Source of the DNA: Paramesorhizobium leguminum
Lineage (GTDB): Bacteria > Pseudomonadota > Alphaproteobacteria > Rhizobiales > Rhizobiaceae
DNA: 64,000 nucleotides
Reading direction: 5' to 3'
Assembly (NCBI RefSeq): GCF_003217235.1
Contig: NZ_QJTF01000003.1
Span: 1-64,000 of the forward strand
The translations under genes and the position numbers were made by a program. The notes under the pieces are model-generated. The model did no database searches, was not told the DNA's origin, and saw only the letters and a list, made by a program, of their open reading frames with translations. Shown piece by piece: positions 16,506-25,807 of this stretch. The number at the start of each line of letters is the position of its first letter. The first letter of the stretch is position 1.

Positions 16506-17105
16506 TCAGCCCTTAAGCTTGGCCGCGATCCCGGCAAAACGCTTGCCCTGGAACTTTGCGCCATCCAGTTCCTGTTCCGATGGCATCCGGGAGCCGTCGC
16601 CATTCGTGGTGGTGGTCATGCCGTAGGGCGAGCCGCCGCGCACGATGTCGTTGCCCATCTGGTCCTGATAGGCGTAGGATAAGGGCACGATGATCATGCC
16701 ATGATGCTGCAGCGCCAGTTGCGCGGAAACCAGCGCCATTTCCGCCCCGCCATGCTGTGTCGCCGTCGAGGCCATTACGGTTGCCGGCTTGTCGATGAGC
16801 TTGCCCTCGGCCCAGAGTGGCCCGGTCTGGTCCAGGAAATTCTTCATCTGCGCGGCCATCATGCCATAGCGTGTCGACAGGCCGAAGATAATGCCGTCAT
16901 AATCGGCCAGCTCCAGCGGATCGGCCACCGGCGCTATCTGGTCGAGTTTGTAATGCGCCTTCTTCGCCACCTCTTCCGGCACCAGTTCCGGCACGCGCTT
17001 CACCGTCACGTCCGCGCCCGCCTCGCGCGCACCCTCGGCGGCAGCCCGCGCCATCGCTTCCATATGGCCCCAGGACGAATAATAAAGCACCAGAATCTTA
17101 GCCAT
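16506..17105 (-). CDS. wrbA: NAD(P)H:quinone oxidoreductase, WrbA type
   Basis: A 199-residue flavodoxin-like enzyme that reduces quinones by two electrons with FMN and NAD(P)H, protecting against redox stress. The FMN phosphate loop is [15 protein letters not shown], and WrbA-specific motifs are [21 protein letters not shown] and [14 protein letters not shown]; the end [13 protein letters not shown] is typical. GGAGATTAAAA precedes the ATG. It is monocistronic. Confidence 0.95.
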   Translation of the reverse strand: MAKILVLYYSSWGHMEAMARAAAEGAREAGADVTVKRVPELVPEEVAKKAHYKLDQIAPVADPLELADYDGIIFGLSTRYGMMAAQMKNFLDQTGPLWAEGKLIDKPATVMASTATQHGGAEMALVSAQLALQHHGMIIVPLSYAYQDQMGNDIVRGGSPYGMTTTTNGDGSRMPSEQELDGAKFQGKRFAGIAAKLKG

Positions 17106-17276
17106 TTTTAATCTCCTAATCCGTGTTTGGTCAGCCTGTTCGCAGAGCAGCTATTTATTTGATCGAATCCACAAAGAATGGAACCGCCCCTGTTGGTGAC
17201 GGACTGTTTACGAAAACTTGCCGTCTGCCCCGAACGGGGTTTAACTGCGCAAAGACACCCTACGGAGAAAGCGCAA

Positions 17277-18050
17277 ATGGCAGACGGACAATTGGAAATG
17301 CTGGTGGAAAAACCTGTAACCGCGGCCATGCTGGCCATCGGCGATGAGCTTCTGTCGGGCCGCACCAAGGATAGGAACATCGGCTACCTCGCCGATGTCA
17401 TGACCGCCATCGGCATCGACCTGGAGGAAGTCCGCATCGTTCCCGATAAGGAGGACCGCATCGTCGAGGCGCTGAATGCGCTGCGCGGCGCCTATGATTA
17501 CGTCTTCACTTCCGGCGGCATCGGCCCGACCCATGACGACATCACCGCCGACGCGGTGGCGAAAGCTTTCGGCGTGCCCTGCGAACATGATGAAAAGGCG
17601 TTGCAGCTTCTGGCCGCCAACTATGCCGGACGCGGCATCGAATTCACCGAATCGCGCAAGCGCATGGCGCGGATGCCGCGCGGCGCTGTTCATATCGACA
17701 ACCCCGTGTCAGTTGCTCCGGGTTTCATCATCGGGAATGTCTACGTGATGGCCGGCGTTCCCTCAATCTTTCAGGCCATGCTCGACAATGTTGTCCCAAC
17801 GCTGCGCACCGGCAAAAAGCTCCTGTCGCGTACCGTGACATGTCCCTTTGGCGAAGGGGTGATCGGCGAGCCGCTGCGCGTTATTCAGCAAGCCCACCCC
17901 GACACCATCATCGGCTCCTATCCCCGCTACGAGGAAGGCAGATTCACCACCGAACTCGTCGTGCGGGCGCGCAATGGGGAGAAACTCGCCGCGGCTGTCG
18001 CTGACGTGGAGAAAATGGTCGAGGTGTTGAAAGCACAGCAGGCCGCTTGA
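17277..18050 (+). CDS. CinA-like molybdopterin-binding domain protein
   Basis: A 257-residue protein made only of the MoCF_biosynth domain found at the N-terminus of CinA (competence/damage-inducible) proteins. The segment AAMLAIGDELLSGRTKDRN is followed by FTSGGIGPTHDDITADAVAKAFG and MAGVPSIFQAMLDN, all typical. The C-terminal nicotinamide-nucleotide amidase domain of full CinA is absent, as in many alphaproteobacteria where it is a separate gene. GGAGAAAG precedes the ATG at 17277; an upstream in-frame ATG adds 33 residues without family match. The cofactor or substrate is uncertain. Confidence 0.88.
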   Translation: MADGQLEMLVEKPVTAAMLAIGDELLSGRTKDRNIGYLADVMTAIGIDLEEVRIVPDKEDRIVEALNALRGAYDYVFTSGGIGPTHDDITADAVAKAFGVPCEHDEKALQLLAANYAGRGIEFTESRKRMARMPRGAVHIDNPVSVAPGFIIGNVYVMAGVPSIFQAMLDNVVPTLRTGKKLLSRTVTCPFGEGVIGEPLRVIQQAHPDTIIGSYPRYEEGRFTTELVVRARNGEKLAAAVADVEKMVEVLKAQQAA

Positions 18051-18118
18051 AATCTGTGAGAGGCAGGCTGTTTCAGGGTAACTCTGATAAACTCTAAACG
18101 ATCCGATCGAAAAGAGTG

Positions 18119-18143
18119 CAACGCTAAAAGCTTTTGTGCGTTG
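18119..18143. promoter_or_regulatory. Palindrome upstream of the universal stress gene
   Basis: CAACGC and GCGTTG flank AAAAGCTTTT, giving a nearly perfect 25-base dyad 46 bases before the stress-protein ATG. It could be an operator or the cinA-like transcript terminator stem; no T tract follows. Confidence 0.4.
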
Positions 18144-18188
18144 TTGATTTACGGAACGAACCGCAGACCCGGGACAGGAGGCCTTGAC

Positions 18189-19034
18189 ATGGGATACCGG
18201 ACTCTCATCGCTTATGTGCGCAACGCTGTTGAACTGGAGCGGATTGTCAATGCGGCGGTTCTGGTTGCGGCCAAGACTGACCGGGCGCATATCATCGGCA
18301 TCTATGCCATCCCCTCCCCGGTCGTCTATGCCGACCCCAACGGTTTCGTTGATGCCACGATGATCGAGGCGCATGAAGCGCGCCACGAAGAAAATGCCAA
18401 GAAGCTCAAGGGTTTGTTCGATGCCGAGATGCGGCAATACGATCTGCCGCATGAATTCCGCATCGTACGCTCGAACAGCGGCATAGGCTCCGACGCCATA
18501 TTGCAGAGCGCGTTCCGCGCCGATCTCGTCATTGCCGGCCAGCCTGATCCGGACGATCCGGAGCTGTCTAGCGATCCGGCCGAGACGCTGATTTTCGATA
18601 GCGGACGCCCGGTTTTGCTTGTTCCCTATGCCTTTTCCGCGCCACCGGAGATTTCGCGCATTGCTGTCGCCTTCAATGGCAAGCGCGAGGCCGCCCGCGC
18701 CGCCTTCGACGCCCTGCCCTTGCTCGTCGCCGTCAAATCGGTTGAGATCATATGGGTAGACCCGCCGGAAACTGGCGGACAAAAGGCCAACACAATGGCC
18801 GGAACCGCGCTTGCCGAGGCGCTCGATCGCCATGGCGTCAATATCACCGTCAAACAATTGAATTCTCAGGGCCTTTCAACCCAGGAGACGATCCGCCAAT
18901 ATGTGATGACGAACGGCATCGACCTCCTCGTCATGGGCGCATACAGCCATTCGCGACTGCGCGAACTCGTCTTCGGCGGCGTGACGCGCTCCATACTTGC
19001 CGATATGCCGACCCTGACGCTGCTTTCGCGTTGA
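18189..19034 (+). CDS. Tandem universal stress protein
   Basis: A 281-residue protein with two UspA folds. Domain 1 (residues 1-~140, MGYRTLIAYVRNAVELERIV) lacks a clear nucleotide loop; domain 2 ends with MGAYSHSRLRELVFGGVTRSIL, the ATP-binding G-2x-G-9x-G(S/T)-like signature. Such proteins are induced by starvation or oxygen limitation and help survival by unknown means. AGGAGG precedes the chosen ATG; a start 16 codons upstream is less likely. It is alone on the plus strand. Confidence 0.9.
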   Translation: MGYRTLIAYVRNAVELERIVNAAVLVAAKTDRAHIIGIYAIPSPVVYADPNGFVDATMIEAHEARHEENAKKLKGLFDAEMRQYDLPHEFRIVRSNSGIGSDAILQSAFRADLVIAGQPDPDDPELSSDPAETLIFDSGRPVLLVPYAFSAPPEISRIAVAFNGKREAARAAFDALPLLVAVKSVEIIWVDPPETGGQKANTMAGTALAEALDRHGVNITVKQLNSQGLSTQETIRQYVMTNGIDLLVMGAYSHSRLRELVFGGVTRSILADMPTLTLLSR

Positions 19035-19121
19035 ATTAGCGGGGAGTTCGGACAGCGACGCTTGCAACTGCTCATTTTTTCCGCTTAACAGCAGCGCATT
19101 CTTCCAATTTGGAGCGCGCCG

Positions 19122-19619
19122 ATGTCCCTGCCCGAAAAAGCTTTTCCCGTCTCCTGGGACCAGTTCCATCGCGATGCGCGCGCGCTCGCCTGGCGCATCG
19201 CCGGCATTCAGCGCGAATGGCGCGCGATGGTCGCCATCACGCGCGGCGGCCTCGTACCTGCCGCCATCATCTGCCGGGAACTCGGCATTCGCCTCATCGA
19301 GACCGTCTGCGTCGCCTCCTATCATGACTATACCGAGCAGGGAAAACTGCACATCCTGAAAGGCATCGGCGATGGCTTGCTTGAAAACGGCGGCGAAGGT
19401 GTTCTCGTGGTGGACGACCTGACCGATACCGGCAAGACCGCCGCCATCGTGCGCGAGATGATGCCGAAGGCGCATTTCGCCACCGTTTACGCCAAGCCGC
19501 TCGGCCGCCCGCTGATCGACACATTCGTCACCGAAGTCAGTCAGGATACCTGGATTTATTTCCCCTGGGATATGGGGTTTACCTATCAGGAACCGATCGC
19601 GAAATCGCATCGCGGCTAA
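19122..19619 (+). CDS. gpt: Xanthine phosphoribosyltransferase
   Basis: A 165-residue purine-salvage enzyme joining xanthine (also guanine or hypoxanthine) to PRPP. The PRPP loop is [14 protein letters not shown], and the N-terminal [26 protein letters not shown] is characteristic of Gpt proteins. The end [11 protein letters not shown] holds the purine-stacking aromatic residue. Length fits the enterobacterial Gpt class. Two palindromic repeats follow its stop codon. Confidence 0.93.
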   Translation: MSLPEKAFPVSWDQFHRDARALAWRIAGIQREWRAMVAITRGGLVPAAIICRELGIRLIETVCVASYHDYTEQGKLHILKGIGDGLLENGGEGVLVVDDLTDTGKTAAIVREMMPKAHFATVYAKPLGRPLIDTFVTEVSQDTWIYFPWDMGFTYQEPIAKSHRG

Positions 19620-19620
19620 A

Positions 19621-19662
19621 GCATGATCCCGAAAAGTTGCAGACTTCCAGGTAAGATCATGC
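19621..19662. repeat. 42-bp palindromic repeat, copy 4
   Basis: GCATGATC...GATCATGC, identical over its length to the copy at 4276-4317. It starts one base after the gpt stop codon. Confidence 0.9.
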
Positions 19663-19675
19663 GGCTTAACCACCA

Positions 19676-19718
19676 GCATGATCCCGAAAAGTTGCAGACT
19701 TTTCGTAATTGGTCATGC
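19676..19718. repeat. 42-bp palindromic repeat, copy 5 (variant right half)
   Basis: GCATGATC and GGTCATGC ends; the left half matches copy 4, but the right half reads TTTTCGTAATT. It is 13 bases from copy 4, the same spacing as between copies 1 and 2. Confidence 0.85.
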
Positions 19719-19829
19719 GGCTGAAACAAACTCATGCGTTTGCCGTAAATAGTGGATTTTACGGCGCATTCTTAAGCATTTTTCCATTTCATACGTTGCT
19801 ATCATAGCGAATCAACCCATCTTGGGACG

Positions 19830-20336
19830 ATGAATGGAAAGTTGCTGCCCGTGAAATCGGACTTTGCCCAGACCATTGCAACGGACAAACGGATCAAGGC
19901 GCCATCAGGCCGCTTGCTTCAGGTGGCGGCGCTTGTCTGGCGCGATAATCACGGCAAGTTGGAAGTGCTCCTGATCACCAGCCGGGGCACGGGCCGCTGG
20001 ATCATTCCAAAGGGCTGGCCTCAGGTCGGCAAGACCCTGCCGCAAGCGGCCCTGCGCGAAGCCTATGAGGAAGCGGGCGTGCGCGGCGCGGTCGCCGTCC
20101 GCCCGGTCGGCAGCTATTGCTACGAGAAAACCGACCTTCCGCCAGAGGCCGACTGCGCGTTCACGGTGGATGTATTTCCAGTCCATTTTTCGCATCAGGA
20201 AAAACATTATCCTGAACGCGGCGAGCGGCAGGGCGAATGGATGTCGCCCAAGGAGGCAGCCAAGCGCGTTGATGAGCCGGAATTGAAGGCCATCCTGCGC
20301 CGCTTTGCAATGGCAACCAATATGGCTGCCCAATAA
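19830..20336 (+). CDS. Nudix hydrolase
   Basis: A 168-residue hydrolase of nucleoside diphosphates linked to another group. The Nudix box is recognisable as GWPQVGK...REAYEEAGV, with IPKGWP just before. The first conserved glutamate of the box (G-x5-E) is lysine here, while the metal-binding REAYEE core is intact. It resembles the diphosphoinositol-polyphosphate-like branch (PKGW). The substrate is unknown. Confidence 0.88.
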   Translation: MNGKLLPVKSDFAQTIATDKRIKAPSGRLLQVAALVWRDNHGKLEVLLITSRGTGRWIIPKGWPQVGKTLPQAALREAYEEAGVRGAVAVRPVGSYCYEKTDLPPEADCAFTVDVFPVHFSHQEKHYPERGERQGEWMSPKEAAKRVDEPELKAILRRFAMATNMAAQ

Positions 20337-20632
20337 AAATTCACAGCCTTTTCTCCCCGCTATCCACACCCGCCACACACAACATATTGCGTTCATAAAT
20401 TTGAAACAGACCAGCCCTTGACGCGTAGGGTCGAGTCACATTTTATGGTTTCCAAGCGTTGCGTTTGTGGCGTGGCCGGCGGTGGAAGGCCGGTTTTTCA
20501 CCCGACATCAGAACCTTTTCGGCGGAAAATGCGTGGATACCCACGTATTTTGCGATGGGTTCTTCATGTCGGTTCTTGGCTGCCGGCGATTGCAAGGATC
20601 GCTGCTTTCAAAAAACAGGGAACGGTGGGTTA

Positions 20633-20648
20633 ACACAACATTTAGTGT
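20633..20648 (+). promoter_or_regulatory. NrdR box 1 upstream of nrdJ
   Basis: ACACAACATTTAGTGT agrees with the NrdR consensus (acaCwAtATaTwGtgt) at 14 of 16 positions. NrdR represses ribonucleotide reductase genes in response to dATP/ATP. Confidence 0.75.
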
Positions 20649-20663
20649 TTGCGTCTAAGATCG

Positions 20664-20679
20664 ACACCAGATAATGTGA
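20664..20679 (+). promoter_or_regulatory. NrdR box 2 upstream of nrdJ
   Basis: ACACCAGATAATGTGA, 12 of 16 matches. Its start is 31 bases from that of box 1, three helical turns, the spacing known for paired NrdR boxes. The pair ends about 210 bases before the nrdJ start. Confidence 0.7.
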
Positions 20680-20890
20680 TATCCCCAGTTGCGGGATGAA
20701 AACAATCAGGTGGCGGCAAACGGGCGGCGCGAGTCGTTTCAGCAAGCCCTCAAGGGCTGGCGGAAGCGCGCGGTAAGGGAGAACCGGCTTCGCGGGTGCG
20801 GCGCCGGATGCGGCGGACCATGCGGCTAACGGCGTCAAGGATGAAAAGACGCGGAAAAGTCGCTATATATAGATGAGATGGATCGGACCA

Positions 20891-23800
20891 ATGAAGATCG
20901 AGCGTCGTTTTACCAAGGACAATCAGTCGGCCTATGCGGACATCGCGTTCCGCAAGGCGACGAGTGAGATCAGGAATCCCGACGGTTCCGTTGTGTTCCG
21001 CCTGGAAGGCATCGATGTGCCCGCCCAGTTCAGCCAGGTCGCGACCGATGTGCTGGCGCAGAAATATTTCCGCAAGGCCGGCGTTCCCGCAAAGCTGAAG
21101 AAGGTTGAGGAAAATTCCGTTCCGTCCTGGCTGTGGCGGTCCGTGGCCGATGAAGAGGCGCTGGCAGCGCTTCCCAAGGATGAGCGCTATGGCTCGGAAA
21201 TGGATGCGCGCCAGGTTTTCGACCGTCTGGCCGGCACCTGGACCTATTGGGGCTGGAAGGGCGGCTATTTTGATTCCGAAGCCGACGCCCTCGCCTTCCG
21301 CGATGAGCTCGCCTATATGCTCGCCACCCAGCGCGTCGCGCCCAACTCGCCGCAATGGTTCAACACAGGCCTGCATTGGGCCTATGGCATCGACGGTCCC
21401 GGCCAGGGCCATTATTATGTCGATTGGCAGAGCGGCAAGCTGACCAAGTCCAAATCGGCTTACGAGCATCCGCAGCCGCATGCCTGCTTCATCCAGTCCG
21501 TCGCCGACGATCTCGTCAACGACGGCGGCATCATGGACCTCTGGGTGCGCGAGGCGCGCCTGTTCAAATACGGCTCCGGCACCGGCTCCAACTTCTCGCA
21601 CCTGCGCGGCGAAGGCGAAAAGCTCTCGGGCGGCGGCAAGTCCTCCGGCCTCATGTCGTTCTTGAAGATCGGCGACCGCGCCGCGGGCGCCATCAAGTCG
21701 GGCGGCACCACGCGACGCGCCGCCAAGATGGTGGTGGTCGACATCGACCATCCGGATATCGAGGAATATATCGACTGGAAGGTGAAGGAGGAGCAGAAGG
21801 TCGCCGCCCTCGTCACCGGTTCCAAGATCGTCAAGCAGCACCTGACCGCGATCCTGAAAGCCTGCGTCAACTGCGAGGCGGGCTCTGATGAGTCTTGGGG
21901 CGATTGCTACGAACCCGCGAAGAACCCGGCGCTGAAGCGCGAGATCAAGGCCGCCAAACGGAACCAGGTTCCGGAAAACTACATCAAGCGCGTCATCCAG
22001 TTCGCCAAGCAGGGCTATACCGACATCCAGTTCAAGACCTATGACACGGATTGGGATTCGGAAGCCTATCTCACCGTTTCGGGCCAGAACTCGAACAATT
22101 CCGTCTCGCTCAAGGATGAATTCCTGCGTGCCGTGGAGAATGACGGCAATTGGAACCTGACCGCCCGCAAGGACGGCAAGGTGATGAAGACGCTGAAGGC
22201 CCGCGACCTCTGGGAGAAGATCGGCTATGCCGCCTGGGCCTCCGCCGATCCGGGCCTGCACTTCAACACGACGATGAACGATTGGCACACCTGCCCCGCC
22301 GCAGGTCCCATCCGCGCGTCGAACCCGTGCTCGGAATATATGTTCCTCGACGACACGGCCTGCAATCTCGCCTCGATCAACCTGCTCCCCTATCGCGGAC
22401 AGGACGGCAAGTTCGACATCGCTGCCTATGAGCATACGGCGCGCCTGTGGACCATCGTTCTGGAAATCTCAGTGATGATGGCGCAGTTCCCGTCGAAGGA
22501 AATCGCGGAGCTTTCCTTCAAATACCGCACGCTGGGTCTGGGCTACGCCAATATCGGCGGCCTGCTGATGACCTCGGGCATCCCCTATGATTCCGACGAG
22601 GCTCGCGCAATCTGCGGCGCGCTCACCGCTGTCATGACCGGCGTTTCCTATGCCACATCAGCCGAAATGGCGGGCGAGCTTGGCGCCTTCCCCGGTTATG
22701 AGCCCAATGCCGCCAACATGCTGCGCGTCATCCGCAATCACCGCCGCGCCGCCCATGGCGAAGCGCAAGGCTATGAAGGCCTCGCCGTCAATCCCGTGCC
22801 GCTTGAAGCGCAGGATTGCCCGGATCAGGACCTGATCATCCACGCCCGTGCCGCCTGGGACAAGGCGCTGGAGCTGGGTGAAAAGAACGGCTACCGCAAT
22901 GCGCAGGTCTCCGTCATCGCGCCGACCGGCACGATCGGCCTCGTCATGGATTGCGACACCACCGGCATCGAGCCCGATTTCGCGCTGGTGAAATTCAAGA
23001 AGCTCGCCGGCGGCGGCTATTTCAAGATCATCAACCGCGCCGTGCCTGAGGCGCTGCGTACCCTTGGGTACTCCGAAAGCCAGATCGCCGAGATCGAGGC
23101 CTATGCCGTCGGCCATGGCAATCTGAACCAGGCCCCGGCCGTCAACCCCGGCTCGCTCAAGGCCAAGGGCTTCACCGACGAGAAGATCGAAGCGCTGAAC
23201 GCCGCGCTGAAATCCGCCTTCGACATCAAGTTCGTCTTCAATCAGTGGACGCTCGGCGCTGACTGGCTGAAGGAACAATTCGGCTTCACGCAAGCCCAGC
23301 TCGACGATTTCTCCTTCGAGCTGCTGCCGGCGCTTGGCTTCACCAAGAAGGACATCGAAGCCGCCAACATCCATGTCTGCGGCGCGATGACCCTCGAAGG
23401 CGCGCCCTTCCTGAAGGAAGAGCACTACCCGGTCTTCGATTGCGCCAATCCGTGCGGCAAGATCGGCAAGCGCTATCTCTCTGTCGACAGCCATATCCGC
23501 ATGATGGCGGCGGCCCAGCCCTTCATATCCGGCGCGATCTCCAAGACGATCAACATGCCGAACGAGGCGACCGTCGAGGATTGCAAGAACGCCTACATGC
23601 TGTCCTGGAAACTGGCGCTCAAGGCAAACGCGCTCTATCGCGACGGCTCCAAGCTTTCGCAGCCGCTCAATTCCTCGCTCATCGCCGATGACGAGGAAGA
23701 CGAGGACGATGCGCTGGAGGCGCTGATCGAGGCTCCCGCCAGCGCCCGTGCCGTGCAGATCACCGAAAAGATCGTCGAGAAGATTGTCGAAAAGGTGGTG

Positions 23801-24715
23801 CGCGAGCGCGAGAAGCTTCCCAATCGCCGTCAGGGCTATACCCAGAAGGCCGTGGTCGGCGGCCACAAGGTATATCTCCGTACCGGCGAGTTCGGCGACG
23901 GGCGCTTGGGCGAAATCTTCATCGACATGCACAAGGAAGGCGCCGCCTTCCGCGCGATGATGAACAATTTCGCCATCGCCATCTCGCTCGGCCTGCAATA
24001 TGGCGTGCCGCTGGAAGAATATGTGGAGGCGTTCACCTTCACCAAGTTCGAGCCGGCCGGCATCGTCCAGGGCAATGACGCGATCAAGAACGCCACGTCG
24101 ATCCTCGACTATGTGTTCCGCGAACTCGCCGTTTCCTATCTCGGCCGCAACGACCTTGCTCATGTCGATACGACCGATTTCTCCAACACGGCGCTCGGCA
24201 AGGGCATTCAGGAAGGCAAGACCAATCTGCTCTCGACCGGCTGGACCCGGGGCTACAAGCCGGCGCTGGTCGGCGAGCCGAAGGGATCGGCAGCCTCTGC
24301 TGCGAAGAGCGCCCCCGCGAAAGCCACCCCAGCCAAGGCCTCCAATGTGACAGCGCTGAAATCCGCCTCCACATCGAGCGTGGTTTCATCCGCCGGTCGC
24401 CCTCCCGTCATCGGCCTGGTGACCGACGGCGCCACCGCCTTCAAGCGCGACTATGAAGAACGCCCTGCGGGCTTCGCCGAAGATGCACCGGAGGATGCCA
24501 CGGCCCTCTTCTCCGACCAGGCCGCAGCCGAGGCGGCAAGCGCCAAGACGGAAGCCCAGAGCCAAACCAAGAAGATCGAGGCTGACCGACGGATAAAATC
24601 CATGATGCAGGGCTATACCGGCGACAGCTGCTCGGAGTGCCAGAACTTCACCATGGTGCGCAACGGCACCTGCCTGAAATGCGACACCTGCGGCGCGACG
24701 AGCGGGTGCTCGTAA
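20891..24715 (+). CDS. nrdJ: Vitamin B12-dependent (class II) ribonucleotide reductase
   Basis: A 1274-residue adenosylcobalamin-dependent reductase that makes deoxyribonucleotides with or without oxygen. The catalytic domain includes NTGLHWAYG, the substrate-binding [17 protein letters not shown] (N-x-C-x-E) at about residue 475-480, and [16 protein letters not shown] near 680. An acidic, low-complexity stretch ([13 protein letters not shown]) lies near 935. The C-terminus has an alanine-rich linker and a zinc-ribbon/redox tail, CSECQNF...[14 protein letters not shown]. The ATG at 20891 is preferred over one six codons upstream. No intein is present. It is preceded by NrdR-like sites and followed by a strong terminator; cobT and cobL lie 30 kb away. 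Confidence 0.96.
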   Translation: MKIERRFTKDNQSAYADIAFRKATSEIRNPDGSVVFRLEGIDVPAQFSQVATDVLAQKYFRKAGVPAKLKKVEENSVPSWLWRSVADEEALAALPKDERYGSEMDARQVFDRLAGTWTYWGWKGGYFDSEADALAFRDELAYMLATQRVAPNSPQWFNTGLHWAYGIDGPGQGHYYVDWQSGKLTKSKSAYEHPQPHACFIQSVADDLVNDGGIMDLWVREARLFKYGSGTGSNFSHLRGEGEKLSGGGKSSGLMSFLKIGDRAAGAIKSGGTTRRAAKMVVVDIDHPDIEEYIDWKVKEEQKVAALVTGSKIVKQHLTAILKACVNCEAGSDESWGDCYEPAKNPALKREIKAAKRNQVPENYIKRVIQFAKQGYTDIQFKTYDTDWDSEAYLTVSGQNSNNSVSLKDEFLRAVENDGNWNLTARKDGKVMKTLKARDLWEKIGYAAWASADPGLHFNTTMNDWHTCPAAGPIRASNPCSEYMFLDDTACNLASINLLPYRGQDGKFDIAAYEHTARLWTIVLEISVMMAQFPSKEIAELSFKYRTLGLGYANIGGLLMTSGIPYDSDEARAICGALTAVMTGVSYATSAEMAGELGAFPGYEPNAANMLRVIRNHRRAAHGEAQGYEGLAVNPVPLEAQDCPDQDLIIHARAAWDKALELGEKNGYRNAQVSVIAPTGTIGLVMDCDTTGIEPDFALVKFKKLAGGGYFKIINRAVPEALRTLGYSESQIAEIEAYAVGHGNLNQAPAVNPGSLKAKGFTDEKIEALNAALKSAFDIKFVFNQWTLGADWLKEQFGFTQAQLDDFSFELLPALGFTKKDIEAANIHVCGAMTLEGAPFLKEEHYPVFDCANPCGKIGKRYLSVDSHIRMMAAAQPFISGAISKTINMPNEATVEDCKNAYMLSWKLALKANALYRDGSKLSQPLNSSLIADDEEDEDDALEALIEAPASARAVQITEKIVEKIVEKVVREREKLPNRRQGYTQKAVVGGHKVYLRTGEFGDGRLGEIFIDMHKEGAAFRAMMNNFAIAISLGLQYGVPLEEYVEAFTFTKFEPAGIVQGNDAIKNATSILDYVFRELAVSYLGRNDLAHVDTTDFSNTALGKGIQEGKTNLLSTGWTRGYKPALVGEPKGSAASAAKSAPAKATPAKASNVTALKSASTSSVVSSAGRPPVIGLVTDGATAFKRDYEERPAGFAEDAPEDATALFSDQAAAEAASAKTEAQSQTKKIEADRRIKSMMQGYTGDSCSECQNFTMVRNGTCLKCDTCGATSGCS

Positions 24716-24743
24716 AACCATCGCGTAAAATACGGAAAATCAT

Positions 24744-24771
24744 AAAAATCCGGGCAAGCGCCCGGATTTTT
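24744..24771 (+). terminator. Rho-independent terminator of nrdJ
   Basis: AAAATCCGGGC and GCCCGGATTTT form an 11-base stem around AAGC and run into TTTTT. It is 29 bases after the nrdJ stop codon. Confidence 0.9.
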
Positions 24772-24828
24772 AGTATTCGAAACTTGCTGCGTTGCATTTG
24801 AAGTGAACCGGCAATGATGTTATGTTGC

Positions 24829-24846
24829 ACAAAATACAACTTTTGT
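24829..24846 (+). promoter_or_regulatory. Inverted repeat upstream of the antitoxin-like gene
   Basis: ACAAAA and TTTTGT flank TACAAC, 17 bases before the antitoxin ATG. Placement fits an autoregulatory operator of a toxin-antitoxin operon. Confidence 0.45.
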
Positions 24847-24862
24847 CCAACGAGGCGATGTC

Positions 24863-25153
24863 ATGGCGACCACCAGAAAAGCGGCTCAACGTACCGAACA
24901 TACGATGAAAAAGCGGGTCGATGCTGTGGTTAAGGTGGCGCGGCAAACCGGACTGATTGGCGAAAAAAGCGCGCGCATCGCGGGGCGAGTCAGCCCGATC
25001 CTCGTCGAGGAAGCGAAGAAGCGCACGGGCCTGCAATCAGATACGGACCTGATCGAGTTTGCCCTCGCAAATGTTGCCATTGAAGATAATTTCGCTGAAG
25101 AATTCAAAAAGCTCGAAGGGACGGTCGATCCAACGCTCGATCTCGAATTCTGA
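24863..25153 (+). CDS. Putative antitoxin partner of PIN-domain protein
   Basis: A 96-residue basic, helical protein I do not assign to a named family. Residues 1-45 are strongly basic (TTRKAAQRTEHTMKKRVDAVVKVARQTG), and the middle SPILVEEAKKRTGLQSDTDLIEFALANVAI looks like the ribbon-helix-helix-type dimerisation segment of VapB/DUF2191 antitoxins. The acidic C-terminus (EEFKKLEGTVDPTLDLEF) would bind the toxin. It ends two bases before the PIN-domain gene, so the pair is an operon. The function is inferred mainly from context. Confidence 0.65.
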   Translation: MATTRKAAQRTEHTMKKRVDAVVKVARQTGLIGEKSARIAGRVSPILVEEAKKRTGLQSDTDLIEFALANVAIEDNFAEEFKKLEGTVDPTLDLEF

Positions 25154-25155
25154 TC

Positions 25156-25731
25156 TTGGCTGAGTTTGATTTCGATAAGGCGGTCAAATGGGCCAAGCTT
25201 GACCGGCCTGTTTCTCTGTCGCGGAGAAAAAGCGGTGAATTGCCCTTTCTGTCATCTGCTGGTCCGGGCGCAGACTTTCTACTTGATACGACCGTTTATA
25301 TCGACCGTCTTCAGGGAAAGCTGCCACCAGTTGTAAAAGAGCTGCTCGAAATCAGGCTTTCGAATCACAGCACCATTGCAATTGCGGAGATGATGCATTC
25401 TGTCGGTAGGTTGGATCCGCTCGATCCCAGAACGCCACGCGCCATCGAGCCCATCGGGGCGGCCATCAAACTGATGCATCCGCATCGGCTATTTGCACCG
25501 GATGCCGACATTATCGGACGCGCGGCAATTCTCGGCGGCATCCTTTCGCGTCTACAGGTCTATCAGAAGGACGACCGGCTGCGGGCGATCAATGATTGCG
25601 TCCTGTTTTTGCAGGCATGGAAGCTTGGCTTTACCGTTCTCACACGCAACACTAGGGACTTTGATTTTTTACTTCAGCTTTTCCCGACTGGGCGGGTGCT
25701 GTTTTATCGTCAGGAAGGGCCGACATCATAG
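25156..25731 (+). CDS. PIN-domain protein, VapC-like toxin
   Basis: A 191-residue putative ribonuclease. The PIN fold starts around residue 35: FLLDTTVYIDRL carries the first acidic residue, IAEMMHSVG the conserved glutamate, and NDCVLFLQAWKLGFTVLTRNTRDFDFL the C-terminal acidic cluster. The 35-residue N-terminal extension is unusual; VapC proteins are usually about 130 residues. The start is a TTG two bases after the antitoxin stop, with no clear ribosome site, suggesting coupling. An ATG-less start makes the true N-terminus uncertain. Confidence 0.8.
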   Translation: MAEFDFDKAVKWAKLDRPVSLSRRKSGELPFLSSAGPGADFLLDTTVYIDRLQGKLPPVVKELLEIRLSNHSTIAIAEMMHSVGRLDPLDPRTPRAIEPIGAAIKLMHPHRLFAPDADIIGRAAILGGILSRLQVYQKDDRLRAINDCVLFLQAWKLGFTVLTRNTRDFDFLLQLFPTGRVLFYRQEGPTS

Positions 25732-25807
25732 CGTCTGACAGGCTTCAGCTTTAAAGTTTGCAATCCTCTGCCGTTTTTGCAATCCAGTGCCCCAGGGAGG
25801 AGGCATC

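Larger units (their letters stand above)
20337..20890. other. Long leader/intergenic region upstream of nrdJ
   Basis: About 550 bases with no credible gene. It holds a weak hairpin with a T tract near 20474-20497 (possible terminator of the Nudix gene), an isolated NrdR-like site ACACAACATATTGCGT at 20377-20392, and the tandem NrdR-like sites listed separately. No B12-riboswitch core could be found. Confidence 0.6.

Noticed and set aside
20337-20890. Cobalamin riboswitch in front of nrdJ
   Set aside because: The conserved B12-box and core could not be found in the leader; NrdR-like sites explain the regulation better.
20750-24163. Two long minus-strand open frames (561 and 501 codons)
   Set aside because: Both are antisense to nrdJ, which has full class II reductase motifs; their translations show no domains.
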